Source: Sanderia malayensis
Taxonomy: Eukaryota > Cnidaria > Scyphozoa > Semaeostomeae > Pelagiidae
DNA length: 64,000 nucleotides
Reading direction: 5' to 3'
NCBI GenBank assembly: GCA_013076295.1
Contig: RQOL01000813.1
Location: forward strand, 53,100 to 117,099
Made by a program: the position numbers and the translations under genes. The first letter of the stretch is position 1, and every line of letters starts with the position of its first letter. The notes below the pieces were generated by a model that made no database searches, had not been told where the DNA came from, and saw only the letters and a program-made list of their open reading frames with translations. Below, piece by piece: positions 49,695-62,640 of this stretch.

Positions 49695-52600
49695 GTAAGC
49701 AATATGTTATACACACAGATGAGATGGGAATTTGCATTGCAACTTACGCTATTTCATCCTTTGTTAAATATATATTAATTTATTAATATATTAATATTTA
49801 TTACTCTCTATTGGGATGAAGCTTCCATTAATTATTGTATATTATATTATTTATTGTATGTTTCACAGATGAGATGGGAATTTTGCATTGCAACTTACGC
49901 TATTTCTTCCTTCGTCAAATGCCTGCCTTCGGTGCTGACAAGTGAAATTTGTGCCTCTTTTAATGGCATTGAATTTCAAGGCACATTGCCTTTTTAGTGA
50001 CGCAATATCACTAAAGTCGATTAGCTAGGATTAATATGACAACAATATATTAAAAACAGTGACTTGCATAGGATACAATTGTGTTTCCTTGTAAAGCAGT
50101 TTGATAATCTATGCATAACATTTATTTGATTTATCAATATATGGATGAAAGTATTTTTCAATGCTACCTTAGTTTCTTCTCCACAATAAACCACTGTGTT
50201 CTTTGCCAGTGTTGGCAACTCGGGCTCACTTTGCTCAACTTCATTTCTTGAACTTCATTTTCTTCGTTCATGGAACTCATTTTCAGTCTCCATGTTTACA
50301 CTATATATAAATATATTGTATTGTCATTCAATGAAAGGTGAGTTAATAAGGTATCAGTTGTTTGAATTTGCCTCAGTTTCTGTTGATGTTACAATAATAT
50401 ATACTTTTAATGTATTAATATGACACACTTTATTTTCTGCAGATAATGAATAATAATTATCTTTCTTACAATGAAGAGGAGAGACTAAAGGCAGGCAGAA
50501 AACGCAGAACTGAATACATGAACTTACGGTAGCAGTAGTCAAAAATTATGTATTTCAAGTGAACCTGTTAAGGATAAAATTGTTATTGTGATAATATCCA
50601 CTGCAATGGCAATTGTGACATAAAATATAGCACTTTGAGCTTTTTTAAAGCTGTTTAGTTATAAATAGCCTGTATTTTCATGTGAAAGTAAAAGCAACAT
50701 TAAAAATACATGTACTTACGTAAATTGTTGTTTTTCTTGTGGTGAGTTTAAAAAATTTTTACGCACGCTAAGTCCTCTATGACGCAAGAGAAATTTTAAA
50801 TTTCGCGCCGCTATTGTTGTTGCTAGGACGCCGAAATTCCCGTGAAAATCTGATGATAATAGTATTAGCTCCAGGACATTACGTGGTGCTGCATTGATTG
50901 TATTGTGATTGTAGTTTTCAAGAGCAACAAAACTTGGAATTATGCGATTACTATTAGAATTACAATTGCGATGAGAATACACGTTCTTTTATAAGGAACC
51001 TAGCTGAGGGCCTAGTTGTTTAAGTTCGTTATTTGAGATCCTTTGACCACTTTGTAGTTGTAAAAGGTCTTTAATTTTAAGTTTGGCATTTGGTGGACAT
51101 TATTAGTAGAGACGCAAGAAAAGCATTCAAATTCATCGTTTTGCTGTGTGAAAGGATAAGAGGTTAACACATGAAGAAGCTTCATATAATGTAAAAGTAC
51201 TGAAAATCAATGGAACCGGCTTCCTAATTTTGAATATGCGGAAATATTAATATACTCAAAATGAAAAGATGCTTAGTGATTTGGCCTGTAGTAGTAAACG
51301 TTCCTTAAGTTTTCTACCTGATACATGTAGGTTCCTTATAAAAAAGTTTGTAACTTCAATTGCCATTATGTTGTAATTGTTCTGAGGATTCAATGAGTTT
51401 GTGTGCTTGCATGTTAATTGTATGGCAAAGCTCTTTATGATATAAGACACATTGTAAGATGGTATTACCGTTCATGCAATACAGTGTCTATATACTGAAA
51501 ACATAAGCAAGTGTCAATGATATATACAATTAGAATGTTATGATTAAAAACAGAAATACTTAGTCAAGCACTTTCACAGTGATGAATGAGGAGACACCAT
51601 ACACTATGAGGTTCTGGTTAAAAAGATATCTACAATGGGAAACTATCACAACTTATCATGCAAGACTCTCAATATTCAAGTAAGATAACAAAGACATATT
51701 TATGCAGATATAGATTATTAAAATGCATTAATAATGTTTGCTTTGTGGTAAGAGCCATCTTAGCTTGTTTTGTCAGTTTATGGAGGATTCTATCAGTGAT
51801 TGATACAATGTATGCTTGCCACTAAATTTGAAAATGTTGTGGTGTAATGGTTGTGAAATGATTGCCGTCTGTGGCTGGCACACATCTGCCTGATAAGGAA
51901 CATTATTAAGTGACAATGTGGAAGAATTAGTATCCATAGGTTTAGAATACTGTAAGTGATTTGTTAAGAAAACATTTAGTGGTAGTCAATGTAGAAATAT
52001 TATTTACCCTTTATTTATTCAGTCTGCTTTTCAAGCAAGGTGCATTAATTGATTTATCTATTCATATGGAACAGAGAGCATCATACCTTGAATATTATAC
52101 CTGATACCTGACTTGGGAAATAATTTGAAGAGAACATTTTGAACCATTGATTGAATTTTCCATTGCCTTTGACTAAATGAATCTGTAAAAAAAGGAAAAG
52201 AGCATTAATGAGTGTGGCACACAAAGAGATATGCAATGAATGTGCAATGAGGAAGGTGGTAAGTATTGAAATGCACATTTATTCTGAAAACAAAGTAGTG
52301 AAAAAAGCATTGCAGAATTTCCAGAATTCTGGCCTAACAAATTATAATTTAAACCGCGAGTAAAGTAGAAGGGGGGTAAGCTAAGCAATTGCCACTGAAC
52401 ATATCAAATTGAAAGGGATGAAAATGAAGATATACATTGTTGACCTCTGATTCACAGCAGGCTAGTTGTCTCCTTAAAGTCAATAAGGGTGTATGTGAGC
52501 TATATTTTCTCTCATTTGAGTATCAAATTCCCTTATATCTAAATGTCCATTGTTTGATTGTGCAAAATGAAAATGAGCCTTATCTACCTTTGGTGAAGAG

Positions 52601-53754
52601 CAAGTTAGTTGTGTCCTTTGAGCCAGGAAGGCTTTATGAGGTATAATTTCATTGAGTTCAGCAACAAATTCCAACTCGATGTTATTTGTTGGTAGACAAA
52701 AACTTAGAGCCGATAGGCAACAATAGTGCGATGATGAGACATAACATAGATGAAAATCATACATAGACAGCACAAAGGCGTTTGAAATGAGAGACAGAAG
52801 TTTCGCCTCCTTTGAATGATCTTAGCAGAAATGCATCTAATTAAAAACCAAGTCAATAAATTTTGTTATGATATTATTGAATGGAGATTTACATGGGACA
52901 AATACACAAATATATGAATATTGAAACTGTAAGGATAGATAAAATATGTATCTCCTGGCTATCTACTATTGAAAACATAAATCGCTAATTTAAAAACCTT
53001 ATCATTAATGCGGAAGATCTGAAAGATATACACTACAGTACAAAAAACATGTTTTGAAAGGACGTGGATAGATATTTGTATTGTATGCGAGGTACGAATG
53101 CAAAAGGTTGAGTCATGATAGAGTTTACTATTCAAATTGGTCAATTGTCAATATCAATAAAAATTGATCCATACAAGCCGTAGTTCAGGTTGCAAAATTG
53201 ATTGGTTAAGCGACGTGTTTAGCCAAAATGACAGTACCTCAATTGGATTCTTCAATGGCACTTCATTTTGAGCAAGCATACATCTGTGCCACGGCGTGAA
53301 TGTATTCTTTCAATAACCGCGGTCGTTTGTTTTGAGGATTACGTTTGAACATAGCAAAAAAAAGAATAAGATTGCCGGTTACATTAGTTAAAAGCTCGAA
53401 CACCAGCGTCAAGGAGTAACCTTTGTTCGAGTTTTCCTTGTTGGTGAAAAGTGCAATTGAAATTTGGAAGTATATAACAGTAAACACTAAAGGGGCCTCT
53501 ATACCTTAAAGACTAAGTTTTCATGTATTAAAAGGAGAGGGGGGGGATGTTATTGATAATGCGATGCTTTACAAAAAGTAACTATCCTTAAGGGACAACT
53601 TGCAGTTTTCACAGAGTAAGGAAATCCACTTTCCCATAGGCAATATCGGAGAAAATGGCAACGCATAACTCTTAATAATCGGGCGCTACGCAGGATTCAG
53701 GACTGTGCCGACTGCTGTGTGTGGTGCAGTCACCCCTGGACATGTGGATGGTGT

Positions 53755-54424
53755 AATGTCCAGTTGGTCTACGCAGATTGAAACTGCTCTTATTTTACCC
53801 CATATAGATTACTGTAGTGAGGTTTGGAGTTCTGCTTCAAATGCATGTTTGAAAAAAGTTGCAAGTGTCTATAACCGCTCATTAAGACTGTTAGATGGAA
53901 AGAACGATAAGTATTGCAATCTAAATAGCCGACTGGAGAAGAATATTCTGAAGATGATGTTTAAGATCGTGAACAAGATCAGTCCAGTATATCTGCGAGA
54001 ACGAATCAAGCTAGCAAATGAAATTCATTCGAGAACAACAAGATCTGCGCTGTCAAAGAAAATTTCCATTGAGAAAAAAAACAATAAGTCAGAGGCCAAA
54101 CTGTTCACGACAAGGGCAGCAAGTTTATGGAATTCGTTGCCTTATGAATTGACTTCCTTAGATAGCTTTTTAAGATTCAAAGTTGGTATAGAAGACTATT
54201 ATCGAGATAAAAACAGAACATAGTAACTAGTTAAAGAACTTTTCTTTATTTATTTATTAATTTTTTATTTATTTAAGGGTTTTTACAGATACACTTTATT
54301 CATTAAATTTTTATGTTCTTTTTAACTTTTTGTTGTCAGTGGGCCCTTTTGTAAAGAACTGTTTACACCGGTTATCAAAGGCTACCCACTTTAAACATGA
54401 TATATTATTATTATTATTATTATA
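53755..54424 (+). mobile_element. 5-prime-truncated non-LTR retrotransposon (LINE) fragment
   Basis: The plus frame 53780-54221 encodes ALILPHIDYCSEVW, LKKVASVYNRSLRLL and FTTRAASLWNSLPYEL, the C-terminal end of reverse transcriptase ORFs of CR1/L2/Jockey-like elements. It ends with KNRT and a stop, a short 3-prime UTR, and an (ATT)n tail at 54409-54424, as such elements often have. It is absent from the matching place in unit B, so it inserted into the Helitron C lineage. The catalytic domain is missing. Confidence 0.82.
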
Positions 54425-54607
54425 GATCAGTGTTATCTAGAATGAATGCATACTAGAAGGGTGCTGGTAACGGCTGTACATCACACTTATGTGCGACGTG
54501 ATCTGCGTTGACACACAATACCCGTACCCTTGAATGTGTGTATGTGCATTTTGGTAGGCAGCCCTCTGTAGAGCAACCGTGCAGATGGTCGCTCTAAAAT
54601 GAAGCCT

Positions 54608-55027
54608 TTACAGGACTTCTTGGAAAACAATGTTCTTTGTTTTCCTGTGTGTTTCCTCTGGGAGGAATACTTTGAGCCCGTTAAATGATGTTGCTCTTGA
54701 CATGGCCACATATAACTGACCATGTGTGAACACGGGCTCAGGTAAGTACAAACCAACATACCTGAGGGATTGCCCCTGTGCCTTGTTGATTGTCAAGCAG
54801 TATGCAAGTCTGACTGGAAACTGTCGGCGTTTCATTTTGAACGGCATTTCCGTGTCCTGAGTGGAGACTGTGATCTTGGGAATCATGACCCATTGTCCTC
54901 TGTGCTCCTTGGTAATGATCTCTGCTGTTATCACGTGACGTCGCAGATGCCGAACTATGAGTCTTGTTCCGTTGCAAAGACCTTTCTTTGGATTGAGATT
55001 CCGCAGAAGAATGATCGTTGCACCAAC
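54608..55027 (-). CDS. Helitron C exon 8, helicase C-terminal motifs
   Basis: Open over all 420 bp, with a good acceptor CATTAG. It encodes the same NKAQGQ and YVAMSRATSF motifs as unit B and ends at the same QEVL stop. In contrast to B this exon looks functional. Confidence 0.87.
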   Translation of the reverse strand, partial: VGATIILLRNLNPKKGLCNGTRLIVRHLRRHVITAEIITKEHRGQWVMIPKITVSTQDTEMPFKMKRRQFPVRLAYCLTINKAQGQSLRYVGLYLPEPVFTHGQLYVAMSRATSFNGLKVFLPEETHRKTKNIVFQEVL

Positions 55028-55131
55028 CTAATGCAATGAATATTATTGTGATTAATGACGGCTTTTTTGTGGTGCACCCTTTGCACATAATAATTTAATG
55101 TTAATAGGATGAAAGATTGTACTCTTCCTAC

Positions 55132-56161
55132 CTTGAGTTTAAGTCTGTGCAATGGCATTCCATTCGGAGTGAGTTGGTTGAGAAATTCAATGGGGTAGGC
55201 CTCTTTCCTCATCTGGATCGTCTGTGACAACACTGTTCTGTGCTGTAATAAGTTCTTTCGGTGTTTGAAGTCTGTCCAGAATTAAGTCGTTTACTTGATG
55301 TGATAAGTCATTCTTTGGAGTCAGACAACAGCGTTCAGACATTGTTACAGGATCCATCATTAGGTGTGAATCTGGTGTGTTCGGCCTGGGAAAAATGAAG
55401 TTCAGCATGTCTTCTTAGACGAAGTGCATATCTGTTGTGGCAGAATTACGTTGTCCAGTGCATCGTGTGCTTCTTGCTTGTTGCCAAGTCTGAGAAGCCA
55501 TTCTGAGAATTCACGGTATGAATCATCTTGAACGGCTCTCATGTTGGTGTGTAAACGATGCTGCTGAAACTTTGTCCATAGATCAATGATCTGGTGTGAT
55601 TTTAGAGTCTCTGCTACAATTCTTTCCCTTCCTGCTTTCGTGACGACAGGTAGAACTGTCTGAAGTCACCACCAAGTAGCATGAACTTGCCACCAAATGG
55701 TCTGTCGACATGTGTAATGTCTCGAAGCAGTCGGTCGACTGCTTGTAATGCAAGTGCGGGAATCATGGAAGCTTCATCCCATATAAAGAGAGTAGTTTCG
55801 CGCAATACCTGTGCTCTCCTGCTCTGTCTCTTGACATTACACGTTGATTCAGCTTGAAGTGGTATAGGAATTTGAAAGGTAGAATGTGAAGTTCTACCAT
55901 TTATGAGCAGTGTTGCAGCAATTCCTGACCACGCCATGCACTGAACTTTATGTCCATTGGCTTGCAGATTGTGAACCAACGTGTTGTAAAGGAAAGTTTT
56001 CCCGGTTCCAGCCGGCCCGTCAACAAAGTGACAGTTCTGTTCGGATTGCGCGTTGATAGCATCAGTGATTCCCGTGTATATGGCTCGCTGTTCAGGGTTC
56101 AATGCGGCCAGCATTCGTTCTCCTTCCTCTCTGGCATTGCCAACATCCATGTCATCTTCCT
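55132..56161 (-). CDS. Helitron C exon 7, helicase core
   Basis: Exactly as long as in unit B (1030 bp). Walker A GPAGTGKT is near 55995-56018 and Walker B LFIWDEAS near 55765-55790. One base is lost near 55656 after GGDFRQ, one near 55414, and one is gained near 55203; each changes the frame. The first two bases are kept in unit A. Confidence 0.86.
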
Positions 56162-56316
56162 CTGTAATAATAAGTGAAATATATTGCAATAAAATTGGAA
56201 AGAAAGCTAGGAGAATCAATGTGAAAAATACGTAAATGCCCTTGTCTGCACGATGTTAGGATACATTATTATATTCTTACTAATACAGTACATATTTGAA
56301 AATAACACATTAGTAC

Positions 56317-57565
56317 CTCGTTCAGGAATGACATAGTCGGCTGGAAGTTGAGGAAGGTCAGCATAATTAGTGATCGATTGACCATGTACTTTCAAATTTT
56401 CGTCAATGTCATGTAGACATTGATACATGTGTCGGTCTTCAAAAGCTATGGCCATATCTGGATGATTGAGTTGATCACGTCGTACAAAGTCTTCACTAAT
56501 GCTTCTTTGAACATGTTGAAGAGTGCTGCGATATCTGAAGGTGTTTGAAAAAGGAGTAATGTGCAAACAACTGTCTCAGTTGTATTGGCATGTTAAAAAT
56601 AACTGCCTCCTCCAAACAGCGTATGATTTCAGCATCATCTTCCAACAGACCTAGAGCTAAAGCAGCGTCTTTGAAGGAATTGCATAGGTTTCCTTCTATC
56701 GTGCGAAGATCTTCAAACGACGTGGCACCTCGTTTATGGAGAAGCAATAGTCTCAGTGCGAATCTTTGCTCACATGGTCGTGGGTGAACTTGATATATTC
56801 TGCCTATGACAGGCAGTGTTCTCCGCTGTCTTGCTTTCCATGTTTTGGTGCGCTCGTTGAAAACATAGTGTTCAGGAATCTCGTGATAGAGATATTGGCG
56901 TGCAGCCGGGTCTTGTGCATTCAATTCAAACCAAGACGTCAGTGTGGTTTTTTCATTGATGTTTTGTAATTGTTCGACACCATTATCCTGAAAGTATACG
57001 GTCTGCTGATCAGGTAGATGAACATGCAGACGTTTGATAGTGTGACTTTTCTCGTGCATGGAAAATTGGAATATTCTGTGAACAGCTTCATGAGGTCCAA
57101 TATACCGGCGTTGATGTATTGGCGTACTTCATCGTGCTCAATATCTTGAGGTACTTGTTGCTGCTGTCCTTGAGAATTTCCACGTGTGCCATGTCTTGTC
57201 CTTTATGAATATATTTGAAAATATATTTCACGGACTTCACAGTGCTACATATTTCCAGATTAATGTGACACTGATACTTGAGTAGAAGATGGCGATTATG
57301 TGGCACAACCCATGTATCATCTAGAAGTCGATCTTCCAGATTGACTGGGTGACGACAGCGTCGTCTGTAGAGGATAACCATTCGCATTGACTTGTGTTTC
57401 GGCAGTGCGATCTTTCGGAAATCGTTTCTTGCATTTGTTATTCTCCATGCAAACACATCCGGGGTTTATATCACCGCATGGTCCATGTGTCATGTGCTTC
57501 AGTACTAACTTGTGATATCTTGCATCCTGTGGGTCCGGAATTTCAGCTGATATGAGTCGATCTAC
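56317..57565 (-). CDS. Helitron C exon 6, Rep paired-Tyr region and linker
   Basis: Starts VDRLISAEIPDP. KYIFKYIHKG lies near 57205-57235. It includes the segment RLLLLHKRGATSFEDLRTI that unit B has lost. Small indels break the frame near 57370, 57165, 57105 and 56500. It ends VIPER at donor GAG|GTACTA. Confidence 0.84.
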
Positions 57566-57717
57566 CTGTAGGTTTCGAGGAAAAATAACATGTAAGTTCT
57601 AGACATGAAATGATTGTTTTTACTAAGCAATACAACTGATGATAATATTTCATACTAATAATAAATGTATAATAAATCTATCTTTACTCTATAATAAATT
57701 ATTGCTATAGATGTTAC

Positions 57718-58887
57718 CTCTTCAGGTGTTCGTGGTCTATCAGCCTCAGAGAGGAACAGAATCATGTGAGCGTGTGGTAGTCCTCTCTTCTGAAATTCGA
57801 TGACATATACATGTGCAATAGTGTGTCCAGAATGTGCTTGTGAAGGACATCTTCCAGTAGTTCTTGTAGTTTTGTTGAAATACTCGTGTGACGATGTCAG
57901 GCCGGTCATTCCTTCTGGTGTGGTAGAATGTTCTCTGAAATCTCCTTCCATTGGGATTGGCCGTCATGGTTAGGAAGATGTCAGGCTTGCCATACTTTCT
58001 TACGATGGTCATTGCATCTTGAAAGTTCTGGTACATATTTCGTTGACTGCCTGAAAAAGATGAGGGAAGTATGACAACACGACCGACATCAATATGAAGG
58101 GGTTCGTTGGGATTGTTTGCCCTGGCCATTTGATTTTCGATTTCAGCCCTTCTGTTCAGGTGATCCATCAGGCCTCGATAACTGTCAGCACGTAATTGCC
58201 GTTGATTGTGCAAAATCCAGTTGAGCTTGTTTCCTTCTATTTTGGTGTATGCATCCACCAAATATTGTTGAAAGAGAAGTGTTGCCCTGTGGATGGTGGA
58301 CAGTTGATTTCTGACTTGTATTCGGTACGAATAATATTCGGCGATTGTAAGTGGTACGGTTACGATTAGCATTTTGCTGGCCTTGTCCTTCACGTGTAGG
58401 TAGACGTTGAAGGTCCAGCTGTATCCACGATCACCCTGAAAGAACAACAATGGATAGGTTAGAGGATCCGCAACAGGATCTAGGCATTAATCTTCATAAG
58501 ATTACCACGCCTTGTTCGAATTTGAAGCTCTCTATCCTCGGGATTAGGAGCACCGCCATTGCGTGTAGTGTAGACTGCTGCAATTTCTCTGGCAGTAGGA
58601 TTATCATATCTTCGATCTTGTTCTGGGCGACCGGTAATAATCATCTTGAACGTGGGAATAGGCTGATCATTGGCAATGGCTTGCTGCCTTTGCTCTTCCA
58701 GTACTTCTCCCATTGTTTTAAAATGTTGAGCAAACCGATTTACTGCCATCAATTCGTTTTGCAGCAGCCACCATGTCTAAGTCCAAGTTTTGTTCTCTGG
58801 CTGTGTTCTGGCGTTCTTGCAGTGCTTGTTGGGTGTCCATAATGTATAATTCTGCATATTTTCTGGACCTGTCGGTTTCAGTTACCC
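57718..58887 (-). CDS. Helitron C exon 5, Rep N-terminal and HUH nuclease
   Basis: Contains IMDTQQALQERQ, YSYRIQVRNQ, IFLTMTANP and the HUH motif GLPHAHMILFLS (near 57755-57790). Frame breaks: near 58768 (two bases lost against unit A), near 58483, and several between 57830 and 57960. It ends TPEE at donor GAG|GTAACA. Confidence 0.86.
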
Positions 58888-59152
58888 CTGTTGAATTGAA
58901 GAAACATTGTAAATTGTACTTCGTTATATCAACTGTAATTTTCAATGCAGCAAGTGCTTTGTTATAAAAGCATCATAAAGCGCCTTGATTTTCGATTCGA
59001 CAACTCTTAATATCAAGGCAAGGATAGAGAGTTAATCCATTGTAGATTGGGTGGAAAGGACATGAGCGTTCTGTCAACATCCGTTTCATCACGTGAAGCT
59101 ATTATATGAAAATGTAGTATAATATAAGAGTAAGAGACAGACGTTATATTAC

Positions 59153-59675
59153 CTGTCATATGGTATGCGTTTCCATGTATGGTGATGACTGGTGGTCCTG
59201 CATTAGCGTGTCTTACAACGTTAGCTGTCCAGGATGCCATCGCCATTAGTGAATTGTATCTATGGAAATTTTTGAGAAAATATTTAGATTCATCAGTAGT
59301 TCCAGTGTATAAATGCATGACATTTGCCGGGGGTGGTTGAATGGGTCGAGAGTTATTAATCCTCCCATACAACATTTGTTGTATTGCTTTTTGAGTTGAG
59401 TTCCTCTCGGAAGTACTTCGCTTCACAGTGAATACATGTTCTGGTCATTTTCCCAAGATGATGAGGCATTGGGGAGAATTGAGGAATTTCAACAATAGGT
59501 TGATTTACTTCCCTTGCTTGTTGTTCGATGGGTTGTTGAGGGACATCATCTTGGTGTTGTGGTGGGATTTCGTCTTGCATTTCAACTTCTTGGAGTGTAC
59601 CGCTATTTCATTCTCTTCATTGTCATTTTGAACGTTGGCATGCAATTGCATAGCAGCAGGCAATACTTGTGGATC
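59153..59675 (-). CDS. Helitron C exon 4, zinc-finger-like domain
   Basis: Same 523-bp length and borders as unit A exon 4, but with balancing and unbalanced indels near 59345, 59395 and 59600. CIHCEAKYF and LYTGTTDESKYF are readable. The next intron (58888-59152) is the empty site of the TIR element found in unit A. Confidence 0.84.
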
Positions 59676-59842
59676 CTGAAATTCAATGTAATCTAGTTAA
59701 TATAATTCATCATGTGTTTTGAAATGCATAAAACTGAAACTTGTGAAGATATGTCTATTCAGAGAGGAAAATAATTTCCTGACATGTGCTATAGAGAATG
59801 ACTGGTGTATTCTAAGCCAATTGTGATGGTAGTCTGTTTTAC

Positions 59843-60295
59843 CTGATTAACATGTGGAATTGGAATGTGTTGTTCCACATTGATTTCATCAGGTTGTCCC
59901 GGCCTTTCAATTTCATTATTTTGATTTTCAATATGGGTTGGTGGTTGCATCTCCATTGGCCGTATCTGTTGATAATGAAAATTAAATGAAATTAGCTATT
60001 TTGGTTATTAGTTATTAGAAATTTTAATGTCATTACTTGTCATATGTAAATTGATATAATATACATGGAAACTTAGAATACATGTGAAATAGGGAAATTG
60101 CATGAGGCATCTGCGTTATTGAAAATAGACTTCTCTAACTGTAGTTAGGTTGTGTTAAAAAGTTTATTTCACCTCATTGTCATTTTGAGCTTGATTTACA
60201 TTAAGCATCTCCACATCTGCCGTTTGTATTGCTGCTTGACCTTCATGATTACGATTCAGAAGGGCCTGTTGCAAGTGCATAACCATCGGCGGTAC
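59843..60295 (-). CDS. Helitron C exons 3 and 2 (two 41-codon exons)
   Basis: Exons 59843-59965 and 60173-60295 are both 123 bp and phase 0, as in unit A. They encode low-complexity Q/E/N-rich text. Keeping size and phase in two copies supports these as real exons. Confidence 0.72.
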
Positions 60296-60431
60296 CTGCA
60301 GATGGAAAAATATTAATAATTTGGTTGATATAATAACTGGTTTGGTTTTGATTGTTGTTAATTTGAAATAGTTCTATAATATATAGTTATTTTAATTTGA
60401 AAAGATTAGCACAAATTATTGAGTTGCGTAC

Positions 60432-60767
60432 CTGAAGTTGAGGTGCCAGTGCTGCAGGGTATTGCAAACATTGTTTATTAGTTGTGGAACAGCTATATTT
60501 CCATAGTGGGGGGCATCGCAGGTAATTGCCATGGCACATAGAATGCCTGCATCTGTGGATAATGAAGGGGCAGTGGTTGATATTCTGGGGCTGGTTGGTG
60601 AGGGTATTCTTGCTGCAACTGGGGAAGATCATTCACTGCTCCCTGTACCATTTTCAGGTTGTAAATCAGCAGGAGGGGGCTGTTGGTTATTCTCACGGCG
60701 GTGGCGAGCTGCATCCTGCATTTGATTGCGACGACTGGTGCCGGTGATGCCTTTTCTTTTTTGGCAT
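60432..60767 (-). CDS. Helitron C exon 1
   Basis: Starts MPKKKRHHRHQ at 60767, with a basic start as in A and B. The exon is nine bases shorter than in unit A and has indels (near 60512 and 60470) that shift the frame. It ends at donor CAG|GTACGC. Confidence 0.7.
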
Positions 60768-62640
60768 TTTGCGAGATGTGATATTAAAAAAGAAAAAAAA
60801 TGTGTTTTATATGCAACCTAAGTGAAGTGAAAATGTTAAAATATGAGATAAGAGTGATTTTTGTGAGCAACTGGATGAGATTGTTGTTTTGTGGTGAACT
60901 GCAAGATAAAATAAATAATTTAAAACATAATTGTAAGAAATGTTTGGAATTACTCTTGATTGTTGAATTAAATTATTGGTTATTTAAAGTTTCCAAATAA
61001 AAATATTATCTTATGACCTACATCACTCTTTCTATTGTGTTCTTTAACCACTAAAAGGAAAACGGTTGTGATATTGCATAAAGTGCAAAAGTTATTCATC
61101 CATTTCATTTTAGCAAAGAAAAATCCATAAACCTACATTTGATGTGTTTGTAAGGGTAGATTTTATTTGCATTATGCAGTAAATTTGCTTTCTATTGATA
61201 AGAAATTGTTGCAATTGTTAAGCTAAGTACCTAAGCTTCAGATTTGGGATATGAATGTACATTACAGGTTGAGGCATTTAAACATTAATTAAAATACGCT
61301 TTGTAAGAACAATTGTTGAGATATTCACGAAAATTTTGAGGTATCAACTTTGTTGACACTTTTTTGATTATCTTCTAAGAAAAAGTTGCCATTAATAGTA
61401 AGGAATGTTTAACATGTTTAACTTGTATATTATTGTGAAGAAATAAGAATAAAATGTCATGCTGAAGTAAATACTTACTTTATAAAAAAACTTCACTTTA
61501 CTTACTTAGTTAAAACAAAACTGGCTGGACAGAACGGAGAAGCCAGATGACAGAAAGACTAAAAAATCAGATGACAGAAACGCTGAAAAGGACGATTTAA
61601 TGCATGCGATGTAATGAAATTACAACGTTGCTTTAAAGAAGACGCTGTCGGTGTAAATGAGGATTGTTTATGAAAGGTAAATTTCAACATTCAACTTACC
61701 AAAACAAAGTAAAACAATGTTTCAAACAATGCTTTTGTCAATATATATATAAATATGATATAATTAACGTTAGATATTGAACAATATTGATACAATTTCT
61801 AACAACGTTGGATATTGTTCAAAAAATTTTACATTTCGTATAGCAAGAAAGTAAAGACGCAATTGCTATTTTAAATTCGCGCCAATTTGAAAGTTTGTAG
61901 CCTCTATTCGGCGGCGTGCCTCGTTGTTTTTATTATTCTAATGATGATCCATTCGACGACCATTGTTGTTCGTTGATGATGGGGAAAAGTGTCGTTGTGT
62001 GATCTCCAAGTATAAGAAATAATTTTGGACTTATTATGCATGATATCTAGAAATTGATCATTTCTCACCATGGCGTTGTGGGATTTTGATGGTGATGATG
62101 TATTAGACAGAGGTTGTTGACACACAACAACTGCAAAAACATATTCCACCACGGACACATGGATGAGAATGAAGTACATTGATTTTGGTGAGCTTTATAT
62201 GTTCAGAAATATTGCTGTTGGTAAAATACCAATATAATAAGAGTAGCCATGGAAGGGTGACCAAAGGTAAGAAGAAGGTAAATACGTTGTTTGACTGGTG
62301 AATACATGAGGTGGAGGTAATTAATTAATGATTTGCAGTTACAATAAATTACTTACATTTACAAACTTCCAGGCCACATGAAAAGAACCAAGATGAACCA
62401 ACATGCTATAAAGTAGACTACATAATTTCTTCTTGTTTTTCAGGTGCCCAGACATAAAGTGAATGTTTGTGGTCATTCCTTGTGAACATAATTATAGTCA
62501 AGTGAATTCATTTTAAGATTGTTAATTGAAGATCATTTGTTCAAAAAGAAGGACAGTGTCTGTTTTGCAGTGATCTTTTTTGAAGATTTACAAAGTTAGA
62601 AATTAGAGCATTACATATTAACATTAACATACTTACTATA
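60768..62640. other. 5-prime flank of Helitron C gene
   Basis: Aligns with 3683-5555 of unit A over its whole length. It keeps the plus-strand donor after 62266 (CAAAG|GTAAGAAG) and the exon at 62444-62501 behind a strong acceptor. GCGCC-rich text near 61880-61925 may hold a promoter. No protein-coding frame is supported. Confidence 0.4.

Larger units (their letters stand above)
47451..53700. other. long 3-prime flank of Helitron C, possible captured sequence
   Basis: No recognised protein. Parts match the unit B flank: the two AGCCTCGT motifs near 47495 and 47530, the HQYEA segment near 47525, a minus ATG exon ending at GTAAGT near 47720, and 53360-53700. The rest is extra. Two segments in it, near 48545-48725 and 52484-52750, resemble each other. 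A ~60-bp direct repeat occurs near 49717 and 49866. Helitrons are known to capture host DNA, so host origin is possible. Confidence 0.35.
54608..60767 (-). pseudogene. Helitron C Rep/PIF1 helicase gene (broken)
   Basis: Eight-exon model: 60432-60767, 60173-60295, 59843-59965, 59153-59675, 57718-58887, 56317-57565, 55132-56161 and 54608-55027. All domains of the Helitron enzyme are present in order. The frame is broken many times by one- or two-base indels, often in runs, compared with unit A. It could be a decayed copy or an intact gene with assembly errors. Confidence 0.88.
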
